Source: Saccharofermentans sp.
GTDB lineage: Bacteria; Bacillota; Clostridia; Saccharofermentanales; Saccharofermentanaceae
NCBI GenBank assembly: GCA_016292135.1
Contig: JAEFAZ010000001.1
Location: forward strand, 434,001-498,000
DNA length: 64,000 bases
Reading direction: 5' to 3'
A program made the translations under genes and the position numbers. Positions within the stretch are counted from its first letter, which is position 1. Each line of letters opens with the position of its first letter. The notes under the pieces are model-generated. The model worked only from the letters and a program-made list of their open reading frames with translations. It made no database searches and had not been told where the DNA came from. Shown piece by piece: positions 19,518 through 28,258 of the stretch.

Positions 19518-21905
19518 TCAGCCGGCAAGATCGTCCGTATCGGAAACATCATCCGGACGGGACATATTTGCAAGATTGCTCGTTGTATAGTCCGTCAGGA
19601 CCGGATCCTTTTTGGTGACCTTGGTCCTAGTGTCGTAATCTTCACCGAAATAGGCCGCCAACAGTTTTTTTACGATGATGGTCGTATGTGAACCCCACTC
19701 ACCTCTCTCAACAACCGTTGCAACAGCAACCCGGGGATTGTCTTCCGGGGCATAACAGATGAAAAGGCCGTTAGAATACTCCTTACGGATATCCTCGTAA
19801 CCCGTCTCAGCTGTACCGGTCTTACATACGATCTGTATCTTATCGTCAGGAAAATACTTGAACTGTTCCTTAGCGGTACTGTCCCATCTGTATGTACCAT
19901 TAACTACGCATCTCATGGCCTTTCTTACGGCTATGAGATTCTCTTCATTGAGTCCCAGATCAACAGGTTCTTTCTGGCCCTTGTATAATATCTGACCGTC
20001 AGCAGCAACTACACTGTCAATTACATAAGGAGTAACGAGTTTGTTGGTCGCTATGCCCGCAGTATAACGGCAAAGCTGAAGGATCGTAAAACAGTCGTCA
20101 AACTGTCCAATCGAAGCCTGGGCGGTATCCGCAGGGAACCAGGTCTTGTCATACTCGGATTTATGAAGAAGCCTCTTGGTCTCACGCGATGACATAACGC
20201 CGGAAATCTCTCCGGGCAGATCTATGCCGCTCTTAACACCAAGACCTAACTTATATGCCATAGCCGATATGTTGTCGATTCCGCTGTCAACACCCAGGAG
20301 CATGAAGTAGATATTACAGGACGTTGCCATTGCGGAATTGAGCTCGAGCCTTCCGTGTCCGGTATTCGGCATCTCAAGGCATTTAAAAGGCCAGCCGCCG
20401 ATCTTGATAGGGCTGACGCATGTATACGTATTCGAATTCGGAGTGATCTTCCCGCTCTCAAGCCCGGTCAGGGCTGTTACGGGTTTAAAAGTCGAACCCG
20501 GAGCATACATCGATTTGATAGCTCTGTTCCAAAGAGGCAGGTCTTCAGCGGTAATATCCTTATATTCATCCTTTCCGAGATAGTACCTGACCTGCTCTTC
20601 AGCCTGTTTATCGCCGTAGTTGGCAAGGATGAAATCGTTAGGATCGAAATTTGGGTAGGACCCCATTGCAAGAACGGCGCCCGTGTTGACATCCATCATG
20701 ACGAAAGCGCCTGAAGAAGCAGTCTTCTTTCTTTCCTCTTCAGGATGTTTAAGTTCAGCCTCCTGAGCCTCACTTATATATTCTTTGAGTGCTTCCGTGC
20801 CGATCTTCTGGAGTTTCGAATCGATCGTAAGTCTGACGGTTGCGCCCGGGACGGCATTTACACCGTAATCAGAAGATACGAACATACCCTCTTCTCCCTT
20901 ATCAGTCCAAACATTATAGGTCTCTATTCCGCCGGATCCGTGCAGATACCTTTCCATCTGGGCTTCAACGCCGCCCTTGCCAACCATGTCATCACTCGTA
21001 TATCCGAATGTGGACATTGTTGCAAAGGATTCCTGTGATATCTTACCTACATATCCCAAAACGTGGCTGCTGTAAAGTGCCCAGGGCGTATATGTCCTCA
21101 CATAATTTACGCTTGTAACGATGCCCTTGTAATGGTAGTTCTGTTCGTTGAATATTTTGATCAGCTCATCCGGGGCATTTTCGGCGATCGGAACGGGAGT
21201 TCCCTTCTGGTAGGACCAGTTATCCTGAAAGAGCTGATACCTGATCTTGACGATCCTGTAAGCATCCGTCTCGGAATATGAATTATCAATGCTGAAGCGG
21301 TTACGAAGATAAAGGAAGAACAGATTGGGATCGAGCTTTACGTAGTTATCCGTAAATGTGACGATGATGCCGTGCGAATAATCATCAAGTGCAAAAAGAT
21401 TCGAATCAGACTGCCAGAGCCTTATTTGCTCCTCTTCCTTTACGAAAGTGAACTTACCGCTCTCTTCATCGAAAACGAAATAATCATCGAGAGTCGACAC
21501 TGGCGAACAGTAATACTCATCGAAAAGATGAGACAGTTCGAGACACATGGCGTTCAGATCTTTATCCGTCATGTAGGCATTGGCTAACATAACCGTGTTA
21601 TAAGACGATGTGGATGCCAGGAGAACGCCTGATGAATCGTAAATGTCACCTCTCGGAGCCTGCGTATTGAACTGACGCGCTACACCCTTGGAGCCTTCGG
21701 ACATGGTCTTCTGATAACCGGAGAACTGCAGCGATGTCGTCATTACCAGTATAATGACGCCGAAAACACAGTAGATAAAGGAAAGGACAAAATACCTGTT
21801 GGTGATATAAGACCAGACAGTCAAAAGCAGGCCGGAATCCTTTTTCCTGTCACTCCTGCCGCTGTCGAAAGCACCGTTTTGTCTGTTGTTCAGTAAGTCA
21901 CCCAA
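19518..21905 (-). CDS. mrdA: Penicillin-binding protein 2 (elongasome transpeptidase)
   Basis: Peptidoglycan DD-transpeptidase of the rod-elongation complex. 795 aa: short cytoplasmic tail, one transmembrane helix (about 38-60), PBP dimerisation domain with APRGDIYDSSG (about 83-93), and the transpeptidase domain with STFK (Ser471, Lys474), SCN (529-531) and KTG (695-697), followed by a polar C-terminal tail. All catalytic motifs are intact. The start is uncertain: the frame opens with TTG at 21905, overlapping the mreD stop by 16 bases and with a GGTGAAGG that is very close; the next in-frame ATG would remove the membrane anchor. The order mreC-mreD-mrdA is the classic morphogenesis cluster. 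Confidence 0.95.
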   Translation of the reverse strand: MGDLLNNRQNGAFDSGRSDRKKDSGLLLTVWSYITNRYFVLSFIYCVFGVIILVMTTSLQFSGYQKTMSEGSKGVARQFNTQAPRGDIYDSSGVLLASTSSYNTVMLANAYMTDKDLNAMCLELSHLFDEYYCSPVSTLDDYFVFDEESGKFTFVKEEEQIRLWQSDSNLFALDDYSHGIIVTFTDNYVKLDPNLFFLYLRNRFSIDNSYSETDAYRIVKIRYQLFQDNWSYQKGTPVPIAENAPDELIKIFNEQNYHYKGIVTSVNYVRTYTPWALYSSHVLGYVGKISQESFATMSTFGYTSDDMVGKGGVEAQMERYLHGSGGIETYNVWTDKGEEGMFVSSDYGVNAVPGATVRLTIDSKLQKIGTEALKEYISEAQEAELKHPEEERKKTASSGAFVMMDVNTGAVLAMGSYPNFDPNDFILANYGDKQAEEQVRYYLGKDEYKDITAEDLPLWNRAIKSMYAPGSTFKPVTALTGLESGKITPNSNTYTCVSPIKIGGWPFKCLEMPNTGHGRLELNSAMATSCNIYFMLLGVDSGIDNISAMAYKLGLGVKSGIDLPGEISGVMSSRETKRLLHKSEYDKTWFPADTAQASIGQFDDCFTILQLCRYTAGIATNKLVTPYVIDSVVAADGQILYKGQKEPVDLGLNEENLIAVRKAMRCVVNGTYRWDSTAKEQFKYFPDDKIQIVCKTGTAETGYEDIRKEYSNGLFICYAPEDNPRVAVATVVERGEWGSHTTIIVKKLLAAYFGEDYDTRTKVTKKDPVLTDYTTSNLANMSRPDDVSDTDDLAG

Positions 21906-22504
21906 TTTCCTTCACCGCTTATAATCCTGTCTTCTGCCTTTCCTTTCGTCTTGCTGCGCTTATAGGGACCGATAAAGATCAAAAGGAATACCAAAGGTAT
22001 AGCCGCGATAATATTAAGTCCCATCTGGGGCAGGAGCGATCTTACGATAAAGTCCGCGATATCCGGAACGCCGGAATGCTGCACCAGGGAAAGCCACATG
22101 ACTGACAAAAGAAAACCTGCGATCTTATACATCATCGTAACGGCAGCGACCGTCACGAACGAGAAAGGCACATTACGCTTCATCCTGCCCGTAAAGAAGG
22201 AACTGGCAACGGAAGCCGCAAGGAACATGACAAGAAGCCCTATTCCGCCCGTAACTACCAATTGACCGTCAAGGCCGGTCACACAGGGGGCGCAGAAGCA
22301 GTCCCTCAAAAGGCCTAAGATCAGTCCCACTATAACTCCGTCCTTAAAGCCATGGAAATAAGCCGTCAGGACAGTAAATACCAGCATAAGATCCGGTATC
22401 TGTCCCCATATGCTCATCTCGGCCGAATAGGATACCTGTATGCAAAACACCAGGATGATATAGACGGTATATGCGATCACTTTTCGAAAAGGGAACCTGC
22501 TCAT
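21890..22504 (-). CDS. mreD: Rod shape-determining protein MreD
   Basis: 204 aa integral membrane protein with five to six hydrophobic segments and the MreD pattern (FKDGVIVGLILGLLRDCF in the second helix region). It links MreC to the elongasome. Its ATG overlaps the mreC stop (ATGA) and its 3' end overlaps the PBP2 start by 16 bases. It ends with a short polar tail. Sequence conservation of MreD is low in general, so identification leans on topology plus position. Confidence 0.9.
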   Translation of the reverse strand: MSRFPFRKVIAYTVYIILVFCIQVSYSAEMSIWGQIPDLMLVFTVLTAYFHGFKDGVIVGLILGLLRDCFCAPCVTGLDGQLVVTGGIGLLVMFLAASVASSFFTGRMKRNVPFSFVTVAAVTMMYKIAGFLLSVMWLSLVQHSGVPDIADFIVRSLLPQMGLNIIAAIPLVFLLIFIGPYKRSKTKGKAEDRIISGEGNWVTY

Positions 22505-23400
22505 TGAACTCCGCCTTCCGCCGAAGTCTGCTCTGTTGCATCAGTCGAAGCGCTGTCATCAGCTACAGGGATCATTATGAAAACATCTTTGAGCTGAGAA
22601 ACATCGATATAAGGCTTCAATGTAGCGGTTACATTGAGAGGGTCAGAATAATCGACGGAAACAACGGTTCCGACAGGGATACCCTCGGGGAACAGTCCTC
22701 CCTCGCCTGACGTAACGATAACGTCTCCTTCCTCGAGCACGACATCAGGATCGATGTCGGTAAGGCGGCAAAGGCCGTCTTTCTTGAGATTGGCGTCACC
22801 GCAGCAGGTAACATATGCGCCGTTTACCTCGTTGACCTTACAGGATACCCTGAAGCTCTCATGCATAAGCGTCAGGATCTTGGAATTCGATTCATCCGCT
22901 TCGATAACCCTTCCGACGAGGCTCATATCAACATCAACGACCGCATAAGCCTGGCCGGATCCGAGCTTGACGCCGTCCCTGCTGCCTGCATCCGCACGGA
23001 TTACGGAGAACCACTCGTCAGCGTCTCTTGAAAGGATCGCGGCACCGTATACATCGTAGGAACTGAAGGTATCCTTGATATGAAGGGCTTCCTTAAGTTC
23101 CTCATACCTGATGGCCGCTTCTTCGCTCTGGGTAAGAGCGTATTGCAGCTGGGCGATCTGCTCCTTGAGCTTTTCGTTCTCTTCCCTTATGGCCATACCG
23201 TCGAAAAGGGCCGATCTTGCATCACCTATCATGTCACCGACATTCTTGACAAAGCCCTGTACGGGACTTGCCAGACCGGATACGGGCTTTAAGACCTGCC
23301 TGACGGGGCTGCCGGGAATAAAGCCGACTCCGATTATAACGATCAGGATAAGGACCGTTACCAGTATGATGAACCATTTGGATGTCAGCAGTTTACGCAC
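22501..23400 (-). CDS. mreC: Rod shape-determining protein MreC
   Basis: 299 aa. One N-terminal transmembrane helix (about 9-27), a coiled coil (about 60-100, containing NEKLKEQIAQLQYALTQSEE), then the beta-rich extracytoplasmic MreC domain (DEWFSVIRADAGSRDGVKLG, TSGEGGLFPEGIPVGTV). The start is GTG, with GAGGTGATC just upstream. It is the first gene of mreC-mreD-PBP2, 26 bases after the SEC-C protein gene, so co-transcription from further upstream is possible. No mreB is present in the window. Confidence 0.95.
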   Translation of the reverse strand: MRKLLTSKWFIILVTVLILIVIIGVGFIPGSPVRQVLKPVSGLASPVQGFVKNVGDMIGDARSALFDGMAIREENEKLKEQIAQLQYALTQSEEAAIRYEELKEALHIKDTFSSYDVYGAAILSRDADEWFSVIRADAGSRDGVKLGSGQAYAVVDVDMSLVGRVIEADESNSKILTLMHESFRVSCKVNEVNGAYVTCCGDANLKKDGLCRLTDIDPDVVLEEGDVIVTSGEGGLFPEGIPVGTVVSVDYSDPLNVTATLKPYIDVSQLKDVFIMIPVADDSASTDATEQTSAEGGVQ

Positions 23401-23426
23401 CGGAGATCACCTCTTCAGCGAAAAGA

Positions 23427-23951
23427 TCAGTTCTTCTTGCCGCAGCAATTCTTGTATTTCTTGCCTGAACCGCAGGGACAGGGATCATTACGGCCGATCA
23501 GGTCGGAATGAGCCATATTTGCCACGCGGTAATCATGAGTTATCTGCTTCATGAGATCTTCTTCAAGGATGTTCTTCCACTCGGGCATCTTGTAGAGCCA
23601 GTCTGCCTTTGCATCGAGCATGTTATAGAAGAGTTTCTCGTAGTCGATATCGAGCTTAACTTCAGTATCGTCATCTACATTTTCAAGATCCAGCGCATCA
23701 GAGTTCTTAAGGCTGGTCTTGATACCGTCTAAGAATCCGACGAAGATATCCATAGTCTCGGAATCGAATCCGAGCTTGGATGCCATTGCCCTGGCATTGC
23801 CCTCAAGGTATTCGCTGTTGTCGGGATATGCGCCGAGAATGGTCTTATAGGCCTTCTCCTCCATCGAATAGTACTTCTTGATATATTCGGTATAAAGCTG
23901 CTTATTGACTACCGTCTCGGATCTGTCGATCCATGTTTTGTAATAACTCAT
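23427..23951 (-). CDS. SEC-C zinc-motif protein, unknown function
   Basis: 174 aa. The first 145 residues are mostly helical and acidic and resemble nothing I recognise. The C-terminus is a SEC-C motif ([18 protein letters not shown]), nearly identical in DNA as well as protein to the tail of SecA in this window. In SecA this zinc knuckle contacts SecB and ribosomes; stand-alone SEC-C proteins are known (for example YecA-like) and may bind the ribosome or translocon. A good GGAGAAACAAAG ribosome site fixes the start. It lies between icd (20 bases downstream of it) and mreC. Confidence 0.75.
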   Translation of the reverse strand: MSYYKTWIDRSETVVNKQLYTEYIKKYYSMEEKAYKTILGAYPDNSEYLEGNARAMASKLGFDSETMDIFVGFLDGIKTSLKNSDALDLENVDDDTEVKLDIDYEKLFYNMLDAKADWLYKMPEWKNILEEDLMKQITHDYRVANMAHSDLIGRNDPCPCGSGKKYKNCCGKKN

Positions 23952-23971
23952 CTTTGTTTCTCCTTTATCTT

Positions 23972-25171
23972 TCAGATCCTCTCGCTGATGGCGGTGAGGA
24001 ATTCTTCCGTATTTACGACCTTCTTGTCTTCCCTGTCGAGAAGGCTGTTAAGGTCTCCTGTGATTATACCCTGTCCGATCGTATCAAGTGTGGCTTTCTC
24101 GAGGCGGTCAGCGAAGGCCTCAAGCTCGGAAAGTCCGTCAAGCTGGGCTCTCTTCCTCAATGCACCGGACCATGCGAAAAGTGTCGCAACAGGGTTCGTG
24201 GAGGTCTTCTCGCCCTTAAGGTACCTGTAGTAATGGCGGGTAACCGTACCGTGAGCTGCTTCATATTCGTACTTGCCGTCAGGTGACACGAGCACGGATG
24301 TCATCATGGCAAGTGAACCGCAGGCAGATGCGAGCATGTCGCTCATGACATCACCGTCGTAGTTCTTCAAAGCCCAGACAAAACCGCCCTCGGACCTCAT
24401 GACACGGGCAACTGCATCATCGATGAGAGTATAGAAATACTCGATGCCTGCTGCCTCGAACTTGTCCTTGTAGTCCTTTTCGAAGATCTCGGCAAAGATA
24501 TCCTTGAAGCGGTGGTCATAGGTCTTGGAGATCGTATCCTTGGTGGCAAACCAGAGGGACTGTTTAGTATCGAGAGCATAATTGAAGCAGGACCTTGCGA
24601 ATGCGCTGATCGATTTATCCGTGTTGTAAAGGCCCTGGACGATACCGTTGCCTTCGAACTCGAAGATCGTCGAACTGTCTTCTCTTCCGTCGGGGAACTT
24701 CAGCGTAAGCTCCGCGCGGCAGGGGCCTTCGACTGCGAACTCCGTATCACGGTAAACGTCACCATATGCGTGACGGGCGATCGTAATGGGCTTTTTCCAG
24801 CAGGATACAAAAGGCTTGATCCCGTCAACAAGGATAGGAGCCCTGAAGACTGTACCGTCTAAGGTTGCCCTGATGGTGCCGTTGGGAGATTTCCACATCT
24901 TGGTGAGATTATATTCTTCCATTCTCTGTGCGTTAGGCGTGATGGTCGCACACTTAACGGCAACTCCCAGTTCCTTGGTCCTGAGCGCCGCATCCAGAGT
25001 AACCTGATCGGCTGTCTTCTCACGGTTAGTAAGAGACAGGTCATAATACTCGGTCTTAAGGTCTACAAATGGAACGATACATATATCCTTTATCTGTTTC
25101 CAAATGATCCTGGTCATCTCATCGCCGTCCATCTCGACGATCGGCGTAGTCATCTTGATCTTATCTGCCAT
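23972..25171 (-). CDS. icd: Isocitrate dehydrogenase (NADP), eukaryotic-like type
   Basis: Oxidative decarboxylation of isocitrate to 2-oxoglutarate, supplying glutamate carbon and NADPH. 399 aa with [11 protein letters not shown] near the N-terminus, KCATITPN and KSPNGTIR (substrate serine/asparagine region), [20 protein letters not shown] and [10 protein letters not shown] with the NADP-binding pattern. These mark the homodimeric type II IDH shared with eukaryotes rather than the E. coli Icd type. The start follows CCGGAGGATATA. Promoter TTGACC-17-TAAAAT lies about 70-100 bases upstream. No other TCA-cycle gene is in the window. Confidence 0.96.
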   Translation of the reverse strand: MADKIKMTTPIVEMDGDEMTRIIWKQIKDICIVPFVDLKTEYYDLSLTNREKTADQVTLDAALRTKELGVAVKCATITPNAQRMEEYNLTKMWKSPNGTIRATLDGTVFRAPILVDGIKPFVSCWKKPITIARHAYGDVYRDTEFAVEGPCRAELTLKFPDGREDSSTIFEFEGNGIVQGLYNTDKSISAFARSCFNYALDTKQSLWFATKDTISKTYDHRFKDIFAEIFEKDYKDKFEAAGIEYFYTLIDDAVARVMRSEGGFVWALKNYDGDVMSDMLASACGSLAMMTSVLVSPDGKYEYEAAHGTVTRHYYRYLKGEKTSTNPVATLFAWSGALRKRAQLDGLSELEAFADRLEKATLDTIGQGIITGDLNSLLDREDKKVVNTEEFLTAISERI

Positions 25172-25242
25172 TATATCCTCCGGTGTTATCTTTTTCGCGT
25201 AAGACAGGACAAAGACAGCCTGTCCGAAGCCGTAACTTATAA

Positions 25243-25271
25243 ATTTTAATTCATTATATAGGATTGGTCAA
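25243..25271 (-). promoter_or_regulatory. Promoter for icd
   Basis: TTGACC and TAAAAT with a 17-base spacer on the minus strand, overlapping the last codon of the upstream phosphodiesterase gene. A short GGACA...TGTCC inverted repeat lies in the leader before the GGAGG ribosome site. Confidence 0.6.
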
Positions 25272-25786
25272 ATTGTCATGTGAACAAAGTCCACCCTGCC
25301 GTCATCGTCCGTTGTCAGGATGGCAAAACCGTCGGGGCACATGTATCCGAAGTGCAGCGCGCCGGGGTTCAGAAGGTGAACTCCGAAATGATACTCGTTG
25401 CAGAACATATGCGTATGCCCGAATATCGCTATATCACAACCCTTGGCCTTGGCAACTGCAGCCAGTACCGAATGATCGGACTTGACCTGATATCTGTGCC
25501 CGTGGGTAAGGAAGATCTTATGTCCTCCCGGAATACCGTTTATCACAATATCACCGAAAAGGCCGCAGGAACTGTCGTCGCAGTTCCCTTTTACCATATA
25601 GAAATCAGGCGTTTTGGCGAATGCATTGCAGTTATATATGGCGTCAACGATATTATCCGGGGGCATCTCAAGGTCGCCCGCGATAAAGATCTTCTCGATT
25701 TCGCCTTCAGCGGCAGCCATCCCGAGAGCCTTGACGAAGCTGTCATAATACCTGTGTATATCCGAACAGACAAGGAACCTGTGCAT
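25268..25786 (-). CDS. yfcE: YfcE-family metallophosphoesterase
   Basis: 172 aa calcineurin-like phosphoesterase of the YfcE/MJ0936 group. Metal-binding motifs in order: SDIH (8-11), GDLE (36-39, usually GD-x-x), KGNCD (65-69), LTHGHRY (93-99) and FGHTHM (122-127). Members hydrolyse phosphodiesters such as bis-pNPP; the natural substrate is unknown. It is the last gene after GH25-holA, 12 bases downstream of holA. Confidence 0.9.
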   Translation of the reverse strand: MHRFLVCSDIHRYYDSFVKALGMAAAEGEIEKIFIAGDLEMPPDNIVDAIYNCNAFAKTPDFYMVKGNCDDSSCGLFGDIVINGIPGGHKIFLTHGHRYQVKSDHSVLAAVAKAKGCDIAIFGHTHMFCNEYHFGVHLLNPGALHFGYMCPDGFAILTTDDDGRVDFVHMTI

Positions 25787-25798
25787 CAGACGCCCTTC

Positions 25799-26845
25799 CT
25801 ATCTCGCGCCGCAGGCTGCGATTATCAGCAATTCCAATGCAACACGCTCATCGATGTTGCCGTGCTTGAACTCGGAATCGTAATGCGCCCCGTCGATATA
25901 GAGCTTTATTAGCCTTTCCATGGGGAAGTTCCTGACCTGTCTTATCATCTTCCCCGCAGGATAAGGATGCATGCCGGTCTCGGCGCACAGGGCATCCTGA
26001 CTGCCGAGATCCTTGGCTATAATCAATTTACGAAGATAACCGACTACAGTCGTGCGCAGACGGGCGACAGGCTCTCCTGCAGACAAAAGACGCGACAGAG
26101 TCGACAATGCCTTATCCGCGCTACCCGTGCCGCAGGAATCCATTATATCGAAAACGACGGCCGTAAGATCGGGCGGACAGCAGTCTTCGATCATCTCATA
26201 ACTCAAAACGCGCGTATTCTTCGCTTCGCAGTAAAGATACAGCTTTTCGAGCTCGTGGGATACAGTCATAAGCGAATTCTGACAGCGTCCGGCGATCGAG
26301 ACGGCGCATCTGTCATCGATCCTGTATCCGTCGGATGAGACCTTGCTCTTGATCCATTCGGCTACTTCGTTCTCATCTCCTATTGGCGTAGCGACTACGG
26401 TTCCCGATGCAGCTATCGCCTTATAAACTGAGGTGGTCGCTTTGAACTTGGCATCCTGGTCCCAGAACAGTATCGCACATGAAGACGGAAGGTCTTTCAG
26501 GAATTCAAGGTCTCTGTCCGTAGCCTGATATGAAGTGATATCCGCTCCTTTGACGACCACGAGCCTGGCTTTGCTCATCCAGGGTACGCACATGGCAGAA
26601 TCTATCAGCTTCTCCATATCGAACTTTTCGGAGAACCTGGTATCTATTACATTCATGTCCATATCACGGGCGCCGGGAGCGACCCAATAGTCTTCCATGC
26701 AGGAGATCACCTGTTCGGCAAGATAATTCTCGTCGCCATGGACGAGGACAAGCCTTGCCTTATCGGGATCTTTTGCCATAAGGTCTTCGAAGGCCCTGAT
26801 ATCTATGCCGGCCTTGGATCTCTTCTTGTCAGTCTTGAAAGCCAT
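25799..26845 (-). CDS. holA: DNA polymerase III delta subunit
   Basis: Clamp-loader subunit that opens the beta clamp. 348 aa. LVLVHGDENYLAEQ (about 32-45, the degenerate P-loop region), SKARLVVVKGAD, and the C-terminal collar region with LSRLLSAGEPVARLRTTVVGYLRKLIIAKDL are typical of bacterial HolA. The GDEYL-like motif here reads GDENYL. The ATG lies one base past the GH25 stop, so translation may be coupled; pairing with a lysozyme is a matter of gene order, not known biology. No rpsT follows, unlike in Bacillus. Confidence 0.92.
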   Translation of the reverse strand: MAFKTDKKRSKAGIDIRAFEDLMAKDPDKARLVLVHGDENYLAEQVISCMEDYWVAPGARDMDMNVIDTRFSEKFDMEKLIDSAMCVPWMSKARLVVVKGADITSYQATDRDLEFLKDLPSSCAILFWDQDAKFKATTSVYKAIAASGTVVATPIGDENEVAEWIKSKVSSDGYRIDDRCAVSIAGRCQNSLMTVSHELEKLYLYCEAKNTRVLSYEMIEDCCPPDLTAVVFDIMDSCGTGSADKALSTLSRLLSAGEPVARLRTTVVGYLRKLIIAKDLGSQDALCAETGMHPYPAGKMIRQVRNFPMERLIKLYIDGAHYDSEFKHGNIDERVALELLIIAACGAR

Positions 26846-26846
26846 G

Positions 26847-28085
26847 TCAGCCTCCCTCCGGCATGAGGATATCCATATCCACGGGACCGTCGATACCGTC
26901 GATCTTGCCGCAATCGGACACCTGCCACATATAGAACGAACCAGTGTATGTAACCTTCTTATTGTACTGGGCGAGCCAGACAGTCACTGAATCAGCGGGT
27001 TTCCATATCTCAGTCAGATAGTACTTGCTCGCATAGAGCATGGTCTCGTAGCCGCGGGCCTTGCACGTTTCCTCGAAAACATCATAAAGGTTGGAAAGAT
27101 CGTTCAAACTGATCTTATATCTCTGGATATGTCCGAAATTCTCCCAGTCGAACGTTACGGGGAAATCGAGCTTATCACCGTTAAGAGCATCTATGAGCTT
27201 GTTTGCGTTATCCCTGACCTCGTCAGGTGTCGCATCGGTCGAAGCATAGTAGATGCCTACTTTAAGGCCTGCCGCCTTGGCGTTGGCGTAATTCGTCTTG
27301 AATGTGGGATCGAGCTTAAACTCCTTCTCATAATAGACACCGCATCTCATTATCACGAACTCGCAGCCGGCCGCCTTGACCTTGTTGAAGTCTATATTGC
27401 CCTGCCACTTGGAAACATCGATGCCGACCATCGTGCCGCGGGGACCGTAATCAGCAACAAAATCCTTGAACTTATAGTATTTCGGGGGAGCCTCTGTCGT
27501 AGTCTCGCCCGTCGGCGGAGTATAGCCTGTGGAATCCCAGACCTTGACCTTAAGATCCAGCGTTACGGCATTTCCCGCCCAGTCAGTGATCTTTACTGTA
27601 ATAGGATATGTCCCTGCAACCTTGTCATTAACGTCACCGGTATAAGTTACGACCGGTTCGCTGTCATAATCGTCGATATAGCTCAAAACGCCGTCAAGAA
27701 CATCCATCCCCATCTTCTGTCCTTTAGCTATATCAAGAGTTATATTCCTCTTATCGAGTACATAAGGCGCCCTTGCATCGATCGCTTTAAGCTGCGAAGG
27801 GTCGCTGTTCCTTACCCTGCCGGAGCTTGAGGATGCAGCAGTAACGGGAGAAAGATCTGTCGTATCGGAAGAGGAAACATCAGATGAAGGTTCAGACGAA
27901 GGAACTTCACCTCCCGGCTTATTGAAATACAGGACCAGAGCCGCACAAGCCGCCAATATGACCACTCCCGCAATGATACCGGTCACGACCAGTATCCTGG
28001 AAGATGCCTTGGCATTCTTATCGGAAGGTCTGACCGGATCGGCCTTCACGTTCTCATTTCTTACTGAAGCACTGCTCTTCTTCAC
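26847..28085 (-). CDS. GH25-family lysozyme, membrane-anchored
   Basis: 412 aa muramidase. GTG start at 28085 with GAAGGG upstream. Cytoplasmic basic N-terminus, one transmembrane helix (about 30-53), a Ser/Thr-rich linker (about 58-90), an Ig-like/bacterial cadherin-type domain (about 95-185, KAIDARAPYV...VWDSTGY), then the GH25 catalytic barrel (about 215-410): GIDVSKWQGNID, EFVIMRCGVYY, GLKVGIYYAS, the catalytic FDWENFG (Asp-x-Glu pair) and MWQVSDCGKIDGIDGPVDM. It cleaves peptidoglycan glycan strands outside the membrane, probably for remodelling rather than lysis because it is tethered. It leads the group GH25-holA-yfcE. Confidence 0.93.
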   Translation of the reverse strand: MKKSSASVRNENVKADPVRPSDKNAKASSRILVVTGIIAGVVILAACAALVLYFNKPGGEVPSSEPSSDVSSSDTTDLSPVTAASSSSGRVRNSDPSQLKAIDARAPYVLDKRNITLDIAKGQKMGMDVLDGVLSYIDDYDSEPVVTYTGDVNDKVAGTYPITVKITDWAGNAVTLDLKVKVWDSTGYTPPTGETTTEAPPKYYKFKDFVADYGPRGTMVGIDVSKWQGNIDFNKVKAAGCEFVIMRCGVYYEKEFKLDPTFKTNYANAKAAGLKVGIYYASTDATPDEVRDNANKLIDALNGDKLDFPVTFDWENFGHIQRYKISLNDLSNLYDVFEETCKARGYETMLYASKYYLTEIWKPADSVTVWLAQYNKKVTYTGSFYMWQVSDCGKIDGIDGPVDMDILMPEGG

Positions 28086-28134
28086 GTTGCTTATCCCTTC
28101 TCTTTCATTTGACGCAGCCTCCGCTACGGCAATA

Positions 28135-28161
28135 ATTATACCATTCTTCTTTTTATATCAA
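28135..28161 (-). promoter_or_regulatory. Promoter for the lysozyme-holA group
   Basis: TATAAT with TTGATA 15 bases upstream (ATTGAT at 16) on the minus strand, 50-76 bases before the GTG start. The spacing is short, so the -35 is tentative. Confidence 0.45.
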
Positions 28162-28210
28162 TAATCACGGCAGAATAAACCATCTGATCGAAAATGCCTC
28201 GATTTTGCTC

Positions 28211-28236
28211 AAAAAAGAGCCGCCCGAAGGCGGCTC
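28211..28236 (-). terminator. Terminator after the 1580-aa SLH protein gene
   Basis: GAGCCGCC-TTCG-GGCGGCTC followed by six T on the minus strand, 22 bases past the stop codon; a very stable tetraloop hairpin. Confidence 0.93.
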
Positions 28237-28258
28237 CATGATCAGGGAATTTATGATA

